Origin: Paenibacillus sabinae T27
GTDB lineage: Bacteria > Bacillota > Bacilli > Paenibacillales > Paenibacillaceae
Reading direction: 5' to 3'
DNA: 64,000 bases
Assembly (NCBI RefSeq): GCF_000612505.1
Contig: NZ_CP004078.1
Span: forward strand, 1,104,001 to 1,168,000
Shown here: positions 1-8,166 of the stretch, piece after piece
Layout: each line of letters starts with the position of its first letter
Numbering within the stretch: position 1 is the first letter of the stretch
Position numbers and translations under genes: made by a program
The notes under the pieces: generated by a model
Seen by the model: the letters and a program-made list of their open reading frames with translations, nothing else
What the model was told of the DNA's origin: nothing
Databases searched by the model: none

Positions 1-1
1 G

Positions 2-382
2 GGAATTAAGCTTCATCATTATCACTGGTTTGTTACCGGTACGGACTTCTTTACGCTTCACAGCCAATTCGAAGAATACTATAACGAAGCTGCGGGCTAT
101 GTGGATGAGCTGGCTGAGCGTCTGCTGGCCATCGGCGGCAAGCCCGCTTCGACAATGAAAGAATACCTCGCTCTGTCCAGCCTGCAGGAAGCAACCGGCG
201 GCGAGAGCGCCAAGGAAATGGTGGCCGCTTTGGCCAAGGATTACGCGCTTCTTGCGGAAGAACTGAGCGCCGGCATCAACCTGGCCGAGGCATCCGGCGA
301 TCAGCCGACAGGCGATCTGTTCATCGGAATCCGGACAAATGTCGAGAAGCATGTATGGATGCTGAACGCTTACCTCGGCTAA
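2..382 (+). CDS. dps: Dps/ferritin-like DNA-protection protein (5' end cut by window edge)
   Basis: Dps proteins form hollow dodecamers that oxidise and store iron and shield DNA in starved or stressed cells. The visible frame is open from the first bases of the window, so the N-terminus is missing. It begins with KLHHYHWFVTGTDFFTLH followed by the acidic EEYYNE stretch, the classic Dps helix that supplies the inter-subunit ferroxidase His and acidic ligands. The remaining roughly 100 residues are helical and end in HVWMLNAYLG, the usual Dps C-terminal helix. A strong hairpin terminator follows, so this is the last gene of its transcript. The family call is confident. The full length and start cannot be seen. 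Confidence 0.93.
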   Translation, partial: GIKLHHYHWFVTGTDFFTLHSQFEEYYNEAAGYVDELAERLLAIGGKPASTMKEYLALSSLQEATGGESAKEMVAALAKDYALLAEELSAGINLAEASGDQPTGDLFIGIRTNVEKHVWMLNAYLG

Positions 383-444
383 GAAGGGGATGCCTGCCGG
401 CTGCACACAGGCGGCAAACGAACGGCGGCAGCTTAAGCAGCGCC

Positions 445-490
445 AAATGGCCGGTTCCAGTCGGATTATGACTGGAACCGGCCATTTTGA
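445..490 (+). terminator. Intrinsic terminator after dps
   Basis: An 18-bp perfect inverted repeat (445-462 with 470-487) has a 7-nt loop and is followed by a short T-rich run. It lies 62 bases after the dps stop. The A-rich left arm may let it also stop the leftward transcript ending at 529. Confidence 0.85.
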
Positions 491-528
491 TTTTGGCATC
501 CGTATATTAACCAGCGGGGGATGTTGGA

Positions 529-1233
529 TTACTTGATGAAGACGCCTCCGAAGGGCAGCACTTCCCTTAGGAATCGTTTGAGAATGCCGTCCTCCCGGTT
601 CTCCCTTTCAAAACGGCGGTTCTGCCGGCCGGCCTGAAAGAGGACCGGGCCGCAGCCGGTCATTTTCCAGTGATAGCTCATATGCTGGCTGGCCAGATGG
701 TTCCCGTAGACCGTCAGTTCCAGCCGGGCATTCTCGGGATAGGCGATCATGCTGCCAGCATCGACATACAGAGGCTCGACCGGGTCCAGAGCCGCCTCGC
801 ACACGGTTCCTTCGGTCAGAATACCGATGCTTCCGCTGCCGGAGAACCTGACCTTGATGAGATCACGGGTCACAATCATATTTTTCACGCTCAGAATACG
901 GGTCTGCATTTCAATGCCTTTGCTGTAATAGAACAAATGCCTGAAGTCATAGAGCAGGTCGTCTTTGCCTTCCAGCCGGACCGTTTTGATCCGGTAGCCC
1001 GGCGGCAGCGCCGCCGTGAACCTGCAGGGACCGGACATATCTGCCCGGATCAGCTTGCGCTTGCGGTACATTCCCTTAACATCCATCAGCCGGTCGGCCC
1101 GTCCCGAAGAAGGTCCCTGATACGCTATGATCTGCTGCGGATGCAGCACATGAATTTCCTCATTCTCCTCCAGCGTGAAGGTCAAGGCCTGGCCGCTTGA
1201 AGAATGTTCTTGATCCTGGACTTCCACGTTCAC
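529..1233 (-). CDS. AIM24 family protein
   Basis: The protein has about 234 residues. The block around EPLYVDAGSMIAYPENARLEL, followed by a Gly-rich GCGPVLFQAG segment, is typical of the AIM24/DUF124 family, a beta-rich fold related to tryptophan RNA-binding attenuator-like barrels. In bacteria its biochemical role is unknown; in yeast the namesake is mitochondrial. No signal peptide or membrane segment is visible. Two GTG starts are possible, at 1242 and 1233. I chose 1233 because a GAGGTGA motif sits five bases upstream. It lies 50 bases downstream of the coiled-coil protein gene on the same strand, so the two probably share a transcript. Confidence 0.75.
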   Translation of the reverse strand: MNVEVQDQEHSSSGQALTFTLEENEEIHVLHPQQIIAYQGPSSGRADRLMDVKGMYRKRKLIRADMSGPCRFTAALPPGYRIKTVRLEGKDDLLYDFRHLFYYSKGIEMQTRILSVKNMIVTRDLIKVRFSGSGSIGILTEGTVCEAALDPVEPLYVDAGSMIAYPENARLELTVYGNHLASQHMSYHWKMTGCGPVLFQAGRQNRRFERENREDGILKRFLREVLPFGGVFIK

Positions 1234-1283
1234 CGCCCTCACCTCTTCCCGATAGTCCCAGGTATTCTGCGCCGTACTGTGTA

Positions 1284-1772
1284 TTAACGAAATCTGTCTC
1301 CTTTGCTTGAGCGGCTGCGCATGCCGAGGCGGATAACCCTGGTCAGCACAAAATAGCCCGCAATCAGTCCGAGTCCTGTAAATATAGTCACCTTCAGCCG
1401 GTGGACATAGCCTTCCCGGGCGGCTCGCTCGTCCCTCAGCTCATCGACCATCGCGGTAAGCATCCGGTTTTGTTCCTGCAGAGAGGTATTTTCGCTGCGG
1501 TAGGTTTCCAGTTGATGCTGGGTCTGGTCCAGCTGATCTATCGTCTGGCCAAGCTGATCCTTCGTCTGCTCCAGCTCGCTTACGGTCTGTTGATAGCTTT
1601 CCTGCAGTTCATTTACCTGATCCGGCAGCTCAGAGAACTGCTCCAGCCCGCGGTACAAATCGCCGAATACATTCGCCTGGGCGGCTGAAGCCGGCAGACT
1701 GTAAACCAGGGAAGCCATTAACACAATGGCGCCAAGCAGACGCGGGAGTGCAGGAAGAAATTTTGATTTCAT
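1284..1772 (-). CDS. Secreted/membrane-anchored coiled-coil protein, function unknown
   Basis: The 162-residue product starts MKSKFLPALPRLLGAIVLMASLVYSLPASAA, a clear Sec signal peptide. Residues about 45-115 form a long coiled coil with repeated QLxQTxxQL heptads rich in Gln and Glu. A single transmembrane helix near residues 130-150 (VTIFTGLGLIAGYFVLTRVI) and a basic tail follow. The layout suggests an extracytoplasmic coiled coil anchored at its C-terminus. The ATG at 1772 was preferred over one at 1793 because only the former has a GGCGGTGA-like ribosome site. I do not recognise a named family. The AIM24 gene follows closely in the same direction. Confidence 0.6.
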   Translation of the reverse strand: MKSKFLPALPRLLGAIVLMASLVYSLPASAAQANVFGDLYRGLEQFSELPDQVNELQESYQQTVSELEQTKDQLGQTIDQLDQTQHQLETYRSENTSLQEQNRMLTAMVDELRDERAAREGYVHRLKVTIFTGLGLIAGYFVLTRVIRLGMRSRSSKGDRFR

Positions 1773-2147
1773 AGGTTGATCACCGCCAGACATGAAGTTG
1801 GGTTTCTTTCATACTACTATACTGATTATAGCATGTCAGCATCCGGGCAGATTGCGGCAAAAGACGCCGCCCGATCCGCGTTTTATTGTAGGGTCTGGTC
1901 TTTTTTTTTAAATCCGCGCGTCCCGGGAGGAGAAAGAGAAAACTTTCGGTATAATTCGGTATAATGAAATAAATCATTGCAATATGCAAATTATAGCGGG
2001 TGCTGCTATAGGAGCGGTTTACTTTCGGGTGAATATGCTCTTTTTTTGTCGATAATATCAAACCGAACATACATTCCATGACAAGGAGTTGTCCGCCAAT
2101 ATTGGTACATTATATAGAAGACCCAAAAAAAGAAAGAGGTGGAAATC
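1773..2147. other. Divergent intergenic region with duplicated TATAAT
   Basis: These 375 bases separate a leftward and a rightward gene. They contain an exact tandem 10-bp repeat, TTCGGTATAA twice at 1945-1964, giving two TATAAT hexamers ten bases apart (1950-1955 and 1960-1965). A small TTGC/GCAA inverted repeat lies shortly after. Near 2080-2093 there is GACAA-ggag-TTGTC, which overlaps the likely -35 of the rightward gene. No gene is seen here. Confidence 0.5.
2089..2116 (+). promoter_or_regulatory. Candidate sigma-A promoter for the 2148 gene
   Basis: TTGTCC (2089-2094) and TATATA (2111-2116) are separated by 16 bases, about 30 bases before the start codon. The -35 overlaps the right arm of a GACAA/TTGTC inverted repeat (2080-2093) that could bind a regulator. 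Confidence 0.4.
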
Positions 2148-2849
2148 ATGCATGCCAGTATTCAACCGGTTTATACATGGAGCCGCGATTGCATTTTTTC
2201 CGGAAAACCCCAAAAAGCCATCCTGCTCATTGAATGGCGCGGATTCGTACAGCCGATTACAGGGCGGAAGAAATCCTATCCAATTGCTGCGCGCGATATT
2301 GAGCTGCGTATATGGCTTGAGCCCCATGTAAGCCTGACCGGCCTGCATGGCTGCCACAAGGCGGACAGCGAAGACCGGGCGATCATTCTCTCACTGGGGA
2401 CGATCCGCGCGGGGCAGACGAAATATATCGCGTTGGATTTTGATTTGGAGCCCCGTGCGTCCGGCCGCTACGAGATGCTCTGGCTTCAGTGGGGATACCG
2501 GCAGCGGACAGGCGAACGGGAACGGGAACTGCCTGTGCAGAAGCTGACGCTGGAATACAGCCGCCACACCGGATGCATGGATGAGGTCTGCTCTTTTTAC
2601 GTCGAGAAGCACCGGGAGCTCCTGATAGCGGAGAAGACCATTACGGAGGCGCTGTCTTTATACGCCTGCGGGCGGCAGGCTGACGCCCGGGAGATGCTGC
2701 GGCGTCATGCCGACAAGCTTCTGCTGCTGGCCGTGCGCTCCGAAGACAGCGTGCTGCTGCGTCAAGCCGAGCTGCTCTATAAGCAGAGCGAAAGGAAGGA
2801 AGGATCTCTCCTTGACGAAAACGGGGAACCCCGATACGCAAGCGGGTAA
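2148..2849 (+). CDS. Hypothetical protein, unrecognised two-part architecture
   Basis: The 233-residue cytoplasmic protein has no signal peptide. ATG 2148 is preferred over the in-frame GTG at 2139 because that GTG lies inside the ribosome site GAGGTGG, five bases upstream of the ATG. Residues about 1-130 look beta-rich (AILLIEWRGF, IELRIWLEP, YIALDFDLEP, EMLWLQWGY). Residues 140-215 are helical, with a HRELLIAEKTITEAL-SLYACGRQADAREMLRRHADKLL stretch. A similar beta-then-helix tail follows the von Willebrand A domain in some bacterial VWA proteins, but no VWA domain or MIDAS motif is present. I assign no function. Confidence 0.6.
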   Translation: MHASIQPVYTWSRDCIFSGKPQKAILLIEWRGFVQPITGRKKSYPIAARDIELRIWLEPHVSLTGLHGCHKADSEDRAIILSLGTIRAGQTKYIALDFDLEPRASGRYEMLWLQWGYRQRTGERERELPVQKLTLEYSRHTGCMDEVCSFYVEKHRELLIAEKTITEALSLYACGRQADAREMLRRHADKLLLLAVRSEDSVLLRQAELLYKQSERKEGSLLDENGEPRYASG

Positions 2850-3079
2850 ATTTTTAAAAAAGATAATATAGGAATTAATACCTAAACAATCATATGAGAC
2901 TTTATGCTTACTTTTTTAAGGAGTAGTTTATAATCGCACTGTTAATTGTGTTAAAATAGTAAAATAGTTCTATTACATATCCCATTATGTGGAATTATTT
3001 AGGATTGATATAGACGCACATTTCCGAATGCAGCTTAAAGACGAATTTATTTTACTAATGTTGGCAAGGAGTAGTTAAT

Positions 3080-4042
3080 ATGACAGACCGATTAATTCGT
3101 CTGATGCGTGTAATTACGCTCGTTCAGGCCAAGCCCGGCATCCTGGCGCGCGAATTGGCCGAGCGCTGCGGCACCAGTGAGAGAACGATTTATCGGGATA
3201 TGGATGCCTTGAGCGCCATGCATATTCCAATTACCCATTTGGGCCACGGGAAGGGTTATGCTTTTATTGGTAATTTTGCGCTGTATCCCCTGGACTGGTC
3301 ATCGAAAGAAGCGGCCGCATTTTCGCAGCTTCGCGTCAATATAGATAAGATAAAGCCTTGGCTGCCCGAAGGGTTCGAGAGCGCCTACGAGAAGGTGTTG
3401 GCGGCTGATTACAAATTCAGGGCGGATCGGGAAGAGAATATGGAAAGCGCCAAGAAGGAAGCCGGCTCTCTCTTTCTCGACAGGTATGATTCCGGGACGG
3501 AGCAGTCCCATCTGATTCGCATTCTGAACGCTGTGCTGAAACAAAAAAGCATTCGAGTCGATTACTGCGATAATTCGCAGGAGGAGAGCGGAATCGAAAT
3601 CGACCCGTATTATCTGGTCCCGCTGGACAATCGTTTTCATCTCATTGGCTACTGCCACAGCTTCAAGGCCTTTCGCAGCTTTCACACCCATGACCTGACG
3701 AATATAAAGCTGCTGGATAGGCCTTTTTCCAAACAATCTTTCAATTTGCAGGCATTTACGAAGCAGAAATGGTCCGTTGAAGAAGACAGCCTACGGGTGA
3801 TGTTCAAAGTCAGGTTTTCGGACAACGCGCTGGAAGAGATCAAGCGGAGGAAACCGGAAATCGCGCCTGTAGAAATGAAACCCCAGGGCAAATATGCCTG
3901 CTTTGAAGTTTCGCTTGAGCGGGACAGGGAGTTCATGGAATGGGTGGCTAATTTTAAAGAGGAAGCGGAAATCATCGAGCCCACCCATTACCGGGAGGCT
4001 TTCCGCTATCGTATTGAGAAGTGGCTGTCGCTGTATAAATAG
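3080..4042 (+). CDS. HTH/WYL-domain transcriptional regulator (YafY-like)
   Basis: This 320-residue protein combines an N-terminal DeoR/HTH_11 winged helix (residues about 5-60, with GILARELAERCGTSERTIYRDMDAL) with a WYL ligand-binding domain (about 140-215, including IEIDPYYLVPLDNRFHLIGYCH) and a C-terminal WCX segment ending in YREAFRYRIEKWLSLYK. WYL regulators bind DNA and sense nucleic-acid or small ligands. The start has a good AAGGAG site 10 bases upstream. It stands alone in orientation with the peptide importer operon downstream, and could control it, although nothing in the sequence proves this. The family call is firm; target and ligand are unknown. Confidence 0.85.
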   Translation: MTDRLIRLMRVITLVQAKPGILARELAERCGTSERTIYRDMDALSAMHIPITHLGHGKGYAFIGNFALYPLDWSSKEAAAFSQLRVNIDKIKPWLPEGFESAYEKVLAADYKFRADREENMESAKKEAGSLFLDRYDSGTEQSHLIRILNAVLKQKSIRVDYCDNSQEESGIEIDPYYLVPLDNRFHLIGYCHSFKAFRSFHTHDLTNIKLLDRPFSKQSFNLQAFTKQKWSVEEDSLRVMFKVRFSDNALEEIKRRKPEIAPVEMKPQGKYACFEVSLERDREFMEWVANFKEEAEIIEPTHYREAFRYRIEKWLSLYK

Positions 4043-4202
4043 CGCAGTCATTTTTTTGAGTGTTTTTTTATGTAATCACATGTATGTTCATGCAAGTTGT
4101 AAAAAAAGAGAACCCGAGTTTCCAAAATTTATTCTTGTCGGAGCAGATTATATATAGTAAAGTCAATAAATATAACAACTGTGTTGGTTTAAAGCGGTAT
4201 CT

Positions 4203-4246
4203 CTTTCATGTGATGTCAGGTTAATACTTTCATGCAATGTCAGGTT
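4203..4246 (+). repeat. Two 20-bp direct repeats, 24-bp period, before the peptide importer operon
   Basis: Two copies of CTTTCATGNNATGTCAGGTT (4203-4222 and 4227-4246) differ at only two adjacent positions. They lie 88 bases before the first importer gene, in a 291-base gap (4043-4333) that otherwise holds AT-rich sequence and a weak CTCTC/GAGAG hairpin with a T-rich tail near 4253-4285. A direct repeat with helical phasing near 24 bp suits a tandem regulator site. Confidence 0.5.
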
Positions 4247-4333
4247 CGGTGCTCTCTACAGACTTTTGGAGAGTTTTTATTTTATTCAAATTTGACCTAT
4301 GTTCAATTTATACGGGAAAAGAGGTAAGCTTCT

Positions 4334-5323
4334 TTGGTTCAGCCTATATTGAAAATCGAGAATCTGCATACGCATTTCTTTACGGAAAAAGGGGAAGTGC
4401 CTGCGGTCGACGGCGTCGATCTCTATATCAATCCCGGCGAGGTGCTGGGCGTGGTGGGAGAATCGGGCTGCGGAAAAAGCGTCACCTCCCTTTCCGTGCT
4501 GAAGCTTGTGCCGAGTCCGCCTGGCCGCATTGTGGACGGCCGCATCGTCTTCAAGGGGACGGATATCGTGCCGCTTAAAGAGAAGGAAATGCGCAAAATC
4601 CGCGGCAACGCTGTCTCCATGATTTTTCAGGAGCCGATGACCTCGCTCAATCCGCTGTTCACTGTAGGGCAGCAAATTATTGAAACGGTGCGCCTGCACC
4701 GGGGGCTGTCCAAAAAGGAAGCCCGGGAGCATGCGGTCGAAATGCTGCGCAAGGTCGGCATTCCAAGACCGGAAGCGATTATTGATGAATATCCTCATCA
4801 ATTGTCGGGAGGCATGCGCCAGCGGGTAATGATCGCGATGTCGATCTCCTGTAGTCCCGAGCTGCTGATCGCGGACGAGCCGACCACGGCGCTGGATGTG
4901 ACGATTCAGGCGCAAATTCTGGATCTGATCCGCCGTCTCAACGAGGAGCAGGGCACAGCCGTCATGATGATCACCCATGATCTGGGCGTCGTTGCGGAAA
5001 TGTGCGACCGGGTAGCGGTCATGTACGCCGGCAAGGTGGTGGAGGAAGGCTCGGTGCATGATATTTTCAAAAATCCGCTGCATCCTTACACCCAGGGGCT
5101 CATCGCTTCCGTGCCGAGAATGGACGAGACTCGCGAGCGCCTGTATTCGATTCCGGGCAACGTGCCTATTTTGAGCAAAAATATGCAGGGCTGCCGGTTT
5201 GCGCCGCGCTGTTCCCATGTGATGGACATCTGCCACCAGTCTCTGCCGGAGCTAACCCTTCAGGAGAACCGGCACAGCTGCAGATGCTGGCTGCATGACG
5301 GTAGTCAGGAGGATGCGGTATGA
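4334..5323 (+). CDS. Peptide ABC importer ATP-binding protein (DppD/OppD type)
   Basis: This is one of two ATPases that power the Dpp/Opp-type importer encoded by the following genes. The 329 residues show Walker A GESGCGKS (42-49), Q-loop FQEP (98-101), signature LSGGMRQR (157-164), Walker B LLIADEP (177-183) and the H-loop THD. The C-terminal oligopeptide-transporter extension carries Cys residues ([15 protein letters not shown]), which in this family can ligate an iron-sulfur cluster. Translation probably starts at TTG 4334, with GAGGTAAG nine bases upstream. Its last four bases overlap the next ATPase gene, so the two are translationally coupled. Confidence 0.9.
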   Translation: MVQPILKIENLHTHFFTEKGEVPAVDGVDLYINPGEVLGVVGESGCGKSVTSLSVLKLVPSPPGRIVDGRIVFKGTDIVPLKEKEMRKIRGNAVSMIFQEPMTSLNPLFTVGQQIIETVRLHRGLSKKEAREHAVEMLRKVGIPRPEAIIDEYPHQLSGGMRQRVMIAMSISCSPELLIADEPTTALDVTIQAQILDLIRRLNEEQGTAVMMITHDLGVVAEMCDRVAVMYAGKVVEEGSVHDIFKNPLHPYTQGLIASVPRMDETRERLYSIPGNVPILSKNMQGCRFAPRCSHVMDICHQSLPELTLQENRHSCRCWLHDGSQEDAV

Positions 5324-6312
5324 GCGAACATTTGCTGGAAGTGAAAGGACTCAAGAAATACTATCCGATTAATAAAGGGTTTCTTAATAAAACACAAGGC
5401 TTCGTCAAAGCCGTGGACGATATTTCGTTCGCGGTCCGCAGAGGCGAGACATTCGGCCTGGTGGGAGAAAGCGGCTGCGGCAAATCGACGACCGGACGCT
5501 CGCTGCTTCGGCTGATCGAGCCGACGGCCGGGGAGATTCTGTTCGAGGGGCAGGACATCCGCAAGCTGTCCATGGAAGAACTGCGCAAGCGGCGCCGGGA
5601 TATGCAGATTGTCTTCCAGGACCCGTTCTCCTCGCTCGACCCGCGCAATACCGTGGAGCGGATTCTGGAGGAGCCGATGATCGTGCACGGCGTTGGCGAC
5701 GCCAGAGAGCGCAAGGCCGCCGTTCAGCGGCTGGCCGATGTCGTCGGCCTGTCGAAGGCACATCTTCAGCGGTTCCCGCATCAATTCTCCGGAGGCCAGC
5801 GGCAGCGGATCGGCATCGCCCGGGCGCTTGCCCTTCAGCCGAAGCTGATTGTGGCGGACGAGCCCGTCTCGGCGCTGGACGTATCGATACAGTCGCAGGT
5901 GATTAACCTCATGCAGGATTTGCAGCGCGAATTCGGATTAACCTACATATTTATCGCGCATGATCTCAGCGTTGTGAAGCATATTTGCGACCGGGTCGCG
6001 GTGATGTATCTGGGGCGAATCGTCGAGATTACCGACAAGGAGAAGCTGTATTCCCATCCCCAGCATCCTTATACGCAGGCGCTGCTGTCGGCGGTTCCCG
6101 AGCCCGATCCGGATTTGCGGAAGGAGCGCATCATTCTCCAGGGCGAGGTGCCGAGCCCGGCGAACGCCCCGGTCGGCTGCGCCTTCAGTACGAGATGTCC
6201 GCATGTGATGGACATCTGCCGGAATACGCGTCCGCAGCTTACGGAGACGGAAGAGGGGCACCTGACGGCCTGTTATTTGTACGACGGGGAAGCCAAGACG
6301 CAGCTGGCCTAA
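5320..6312 (+). CDS. Peptide ABC importer ATP-binding protein (DppF/OppF type)
   Basis: This second ATPase of the importer has 330 residues. Walker [10 protein letters not shown] lies at 49-57, Q-loop FQDP at 99-102, then FSGGQRQRIGIARAL and LIVADEPVSALD. It has the same Cys-containing C-terminal extension (GCAFSTRCPHVMDIC) as its partner, and about the same length as known DppF. The ATG overlaps the stop of the upstream gene by four bases. A 132-base gap with no terminator separates it from the binding-protein gene. The substrate class (peptides, possibly nickel or other) cannot be settled from the ATPase alone. Confidence 0.9.
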   Translation: MSEHLLEVKGLKKYYPINKGFLNKTQGFVKAVDDISFAVRRGETFGLVGESGCGKSTTGRSLLRLIEPTAGEILFEGQDIRKLSMEELRKRRRDMQIVFQDPFSSLDPRNTVERILEEPMIVHGVGDARERKAAVQRLADVVGLSKAHLQRFPHQFSGGQRQRIGIARALALQPKLIVADEPVSALDVSIQSQVINLMQDLQREFGLTYIFIAHDLSVVKHICDRVAVMYLGRIVEITDKEKLYSHPQHPYTQALLSAVPEPDPDLRKERIILQGEVPSPANAPVGCAFSTRCPHVMDICRNTRPQLTETEEGHLTACYLYDGEAKTQLA

Positions 6313-6444
6313 AGACAGGAAGGCGGCAGGCTCTGACCGGAGATTCTGCCATATGCACAAGACACGGTTTATGGCCGCTCTCTCAATGCGGCTCTATATA
6401 AACGCATCATAAACAATTGTGGGGAGAAAGGGGTTTTAACGAAA

Positions 6445-8097
6445 ATGAAGAAATGGGGCAGTCTGGCTTTAACTTTGATGCTTGGCGCGGGTCTCGTGCT
6501 GAGCGGCTGCGGCGGCAACGACGCAAGCTCGAATAACGGCGCGGCGGCAACCAGTTCGCCGGCAAGCACGGCAACTGCCGGCGCATCAACGCAGGATACG
6601 TTGGTGGTGGGACGTGGCGGCGACTCCGCTTCGCTCGATCCGGCGATTGTTACCGACGGCGAATCTTTGAAGATCGCGCACCAGGTATTTGATTCCCTGC
6701 TCGAGTACAAGCCGGGAACCTCCGAAGTTCAGCCTTCCCTGGCGGATAGCTGGGAAGTATCGCCGGACGGCCTGACTTATACGTTCAAGCTGCATCCGGG
6801 CGTTAAGTTCCATGACGGTACAGATTTCAACGCTGAGGCGGTTGTATTCAACTTCCAGCGCTGGAGCGATCCGAAGAGCGAGTTCAAATTCGAAGGCGAT
6901 TCCTTCGATTACTATGATTCCATGTTCGGGCCGGACGGCGCGCGTGTAATTAAGGAAGTGAAGGCGGTCGACGACCTGACTGTACAATTTACGCTGAATC
7001 AGCCGCAGGCTCCGTTCCTGCAAAACCTGGCGATGACTTCCTTCGGCATCGGAAGCCCGGCAGCGATCAAAGAAAAGAAAGCGAACTTCAAGAACGAGCC
7101 GGTCGGCACAGGCCCATTCGTCTTCAAGGAATGGAAGCATAACGATTCCATTACGCTCGACAAGAACGCAAACTACTGGAAAGCAGGCCTTCCGAAGCTG
7201 AACAAGGTGATCGTCCGTTCCATTCCGGACAACTCCGCACGCTTCAACGCGCTGCAAAACGGCGAAATCGACCTGATGGAAGATTTGAGCCCTGACGATC
7301 TGTCCACACTGGAAGGCAACACCGATCTGCAAAAGATCGAACGTCCTCCGTTTAACGTGGCCTATCTGGGCTTCAACTTCAAGAAGAAGCCTTTCGACAA
7401 CGTAAAAGTAAGACAGGCGCTGAACTATGCAGTGAACAAACAAGCCATCATCGACGCATTCTTCGCCGGACAGGCGCAGCCGGCCGTCAACCCGATGCCG
7501 CCGTCCCTGTGGGGCTATAACGACCAGGTGAAGGACTATGAGTACAACCTGGACAAAGCGAAGCAATTGCTGGCCGAAGCCGGTTACCCGAACGGCCTGC
7601 CGGATACGGTAACCCTGTACGCCATGCCGGTATCCCGTCCTTACATGCCGGACGGCAAGAAGGTCGCCGAAGCGATTCAGGCGGACTGGGAGAAAATCGG
7701 CGTGAAGACCGTGATCGAGTCTCCGGAATGGGCGACTTATCTGGATGACACCAAAGCCGGTGAGAAGGACGACATCTACATGCTCGGCTGGACGGGCGAC
7801 AACGGCGACCCTGACAACTTCCTGTACACGCTGCTGGACAAGGATGCCATCCCGGGCAACAACCGCACCTTCTACGTGAATGAAGATCTTCACAAGCTGC
7901 TGATCAATGCGCAGAAGGAGACGGACCAAGCGAAGCGTGCCGACCTGTACAAACAGGCTCAAGTCATCATCAAAGAAGACGCTCCTTGGATTCCGCTCGT
8001 GCATACCACTCCGCTGCTTGCGGCCAAAGCAAACCTGAAAGGCTTTGTTCCTGGACCGACAGGTACGGAATATTACAGCGAAGTTTACTTCGAATAG
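6445..8097 (+). CDS. Extracellular solute-binding lipoprotein, family 5 (DppA/OppA type)
   Basis: The 550-residue protein captures the substrate for the importer on the outer face of the membrane. MKKWGSLALTLMLGAGLVLSGC is a lipoprotein signal, so the mature protein begins at the lipidated Cys22, followed by an Ala/Ser/Thr-rich tether. The SBP family 5 core starts at DTLVVGRGGDSASLDPA and includes LADSWEVSPDGLTYTFKL, the family signature. The gene order ATPase-ATPase-SBP-permease-permease marks a complete transporter. A strong hairpin follows in the gap before the first permease gene, which may raise the level of this binding protein relative to the permeases. Confidence 0.92.
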   Translation: MKKWGSLALTLMLGAGLVLSGCGGNDASSNNGAAATSSPASTATAGASTQDTLVVGRGGDSASLDPAIVTDGESLKIAHQVFDSLLEYKPGTSEVQPSLADSWEVSPDGLTYTFKLHPGVKFHDGTDFNAEAVVFNFQRWSDPKSEFKFEGDSFDYYDSMFGPDGARVIKEVKAVDDLTVQFTLNQPQAPFLQNLAMTSFGIGSPAAIKEKKANFKNEPVGTGPFVFKEWKHNDSITLDKNANYWKAGLPKLNKVIVRSIPDNSARFNALQNGEIDLMEDLSPDDLSTLEGNTDLQKIERPPFNVAYLGFNFKKKPFDNVKVRQALNYAVNKQAIIDAFFAGQAQPAVNPMPPSLWGYNDQVKDYEYNLDKAKQLLAEAGYPNGLPDTVTLYAMPVSRPYMPDGKKVAEAIQADWEKIGVKTVIESPEWATYLDDTKAGEKDDIYMLGWTGDNGDPDNFLYTLLDKDAIPGNNRTFYVNEDLHKLLINAQKETDQAKRADLYKQAQVIIKEDAPWIPLVHTTPLLAAKANLKGFVPGPTGTEYYSEVYFE

Positions 8098-8106
8098 CTT
8101 CATAGC

Positions 8107-8148
8107 ACACGATCTTGCCGTCGCTAAAGAGCGGCGGCAAGCCCGTGT
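8107..8148 (+). promoter_or_regulatory. Intra-operon hairpin between binding-protein and permease genes
   Basis: Outer arms ACACG/CGTGT (8107-8111, 8144-8148) and inner arms CTTGCCGTCGC/GCGGCGGCAAG (8114-8124, 8131-8141) pair across a 2x2 internal loop. No T-run follows, so it is not a normal terminator. A stable 3' hairpin in this position commonly protects the upstream message or partly stops transcription. Confidence 0.6.
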
Positions 8149-8166
8149 AAGGAAGGTGATCCGTTC

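Noticed and set aside
4253..4285. True terminator in the leader of the peptide importer operon
   Set aside because: The stem is only five base pairs (CTCTC/GAGAG) with a long loop, so it is mentioned only as a weak hairpin.
4286..5236. 316-codon antisense frame over the first importer ATPase gene
   Set aside because: It is the shadow of a gene with clear Walker motifs; its product is His/Arg-rich without recognisable domains.
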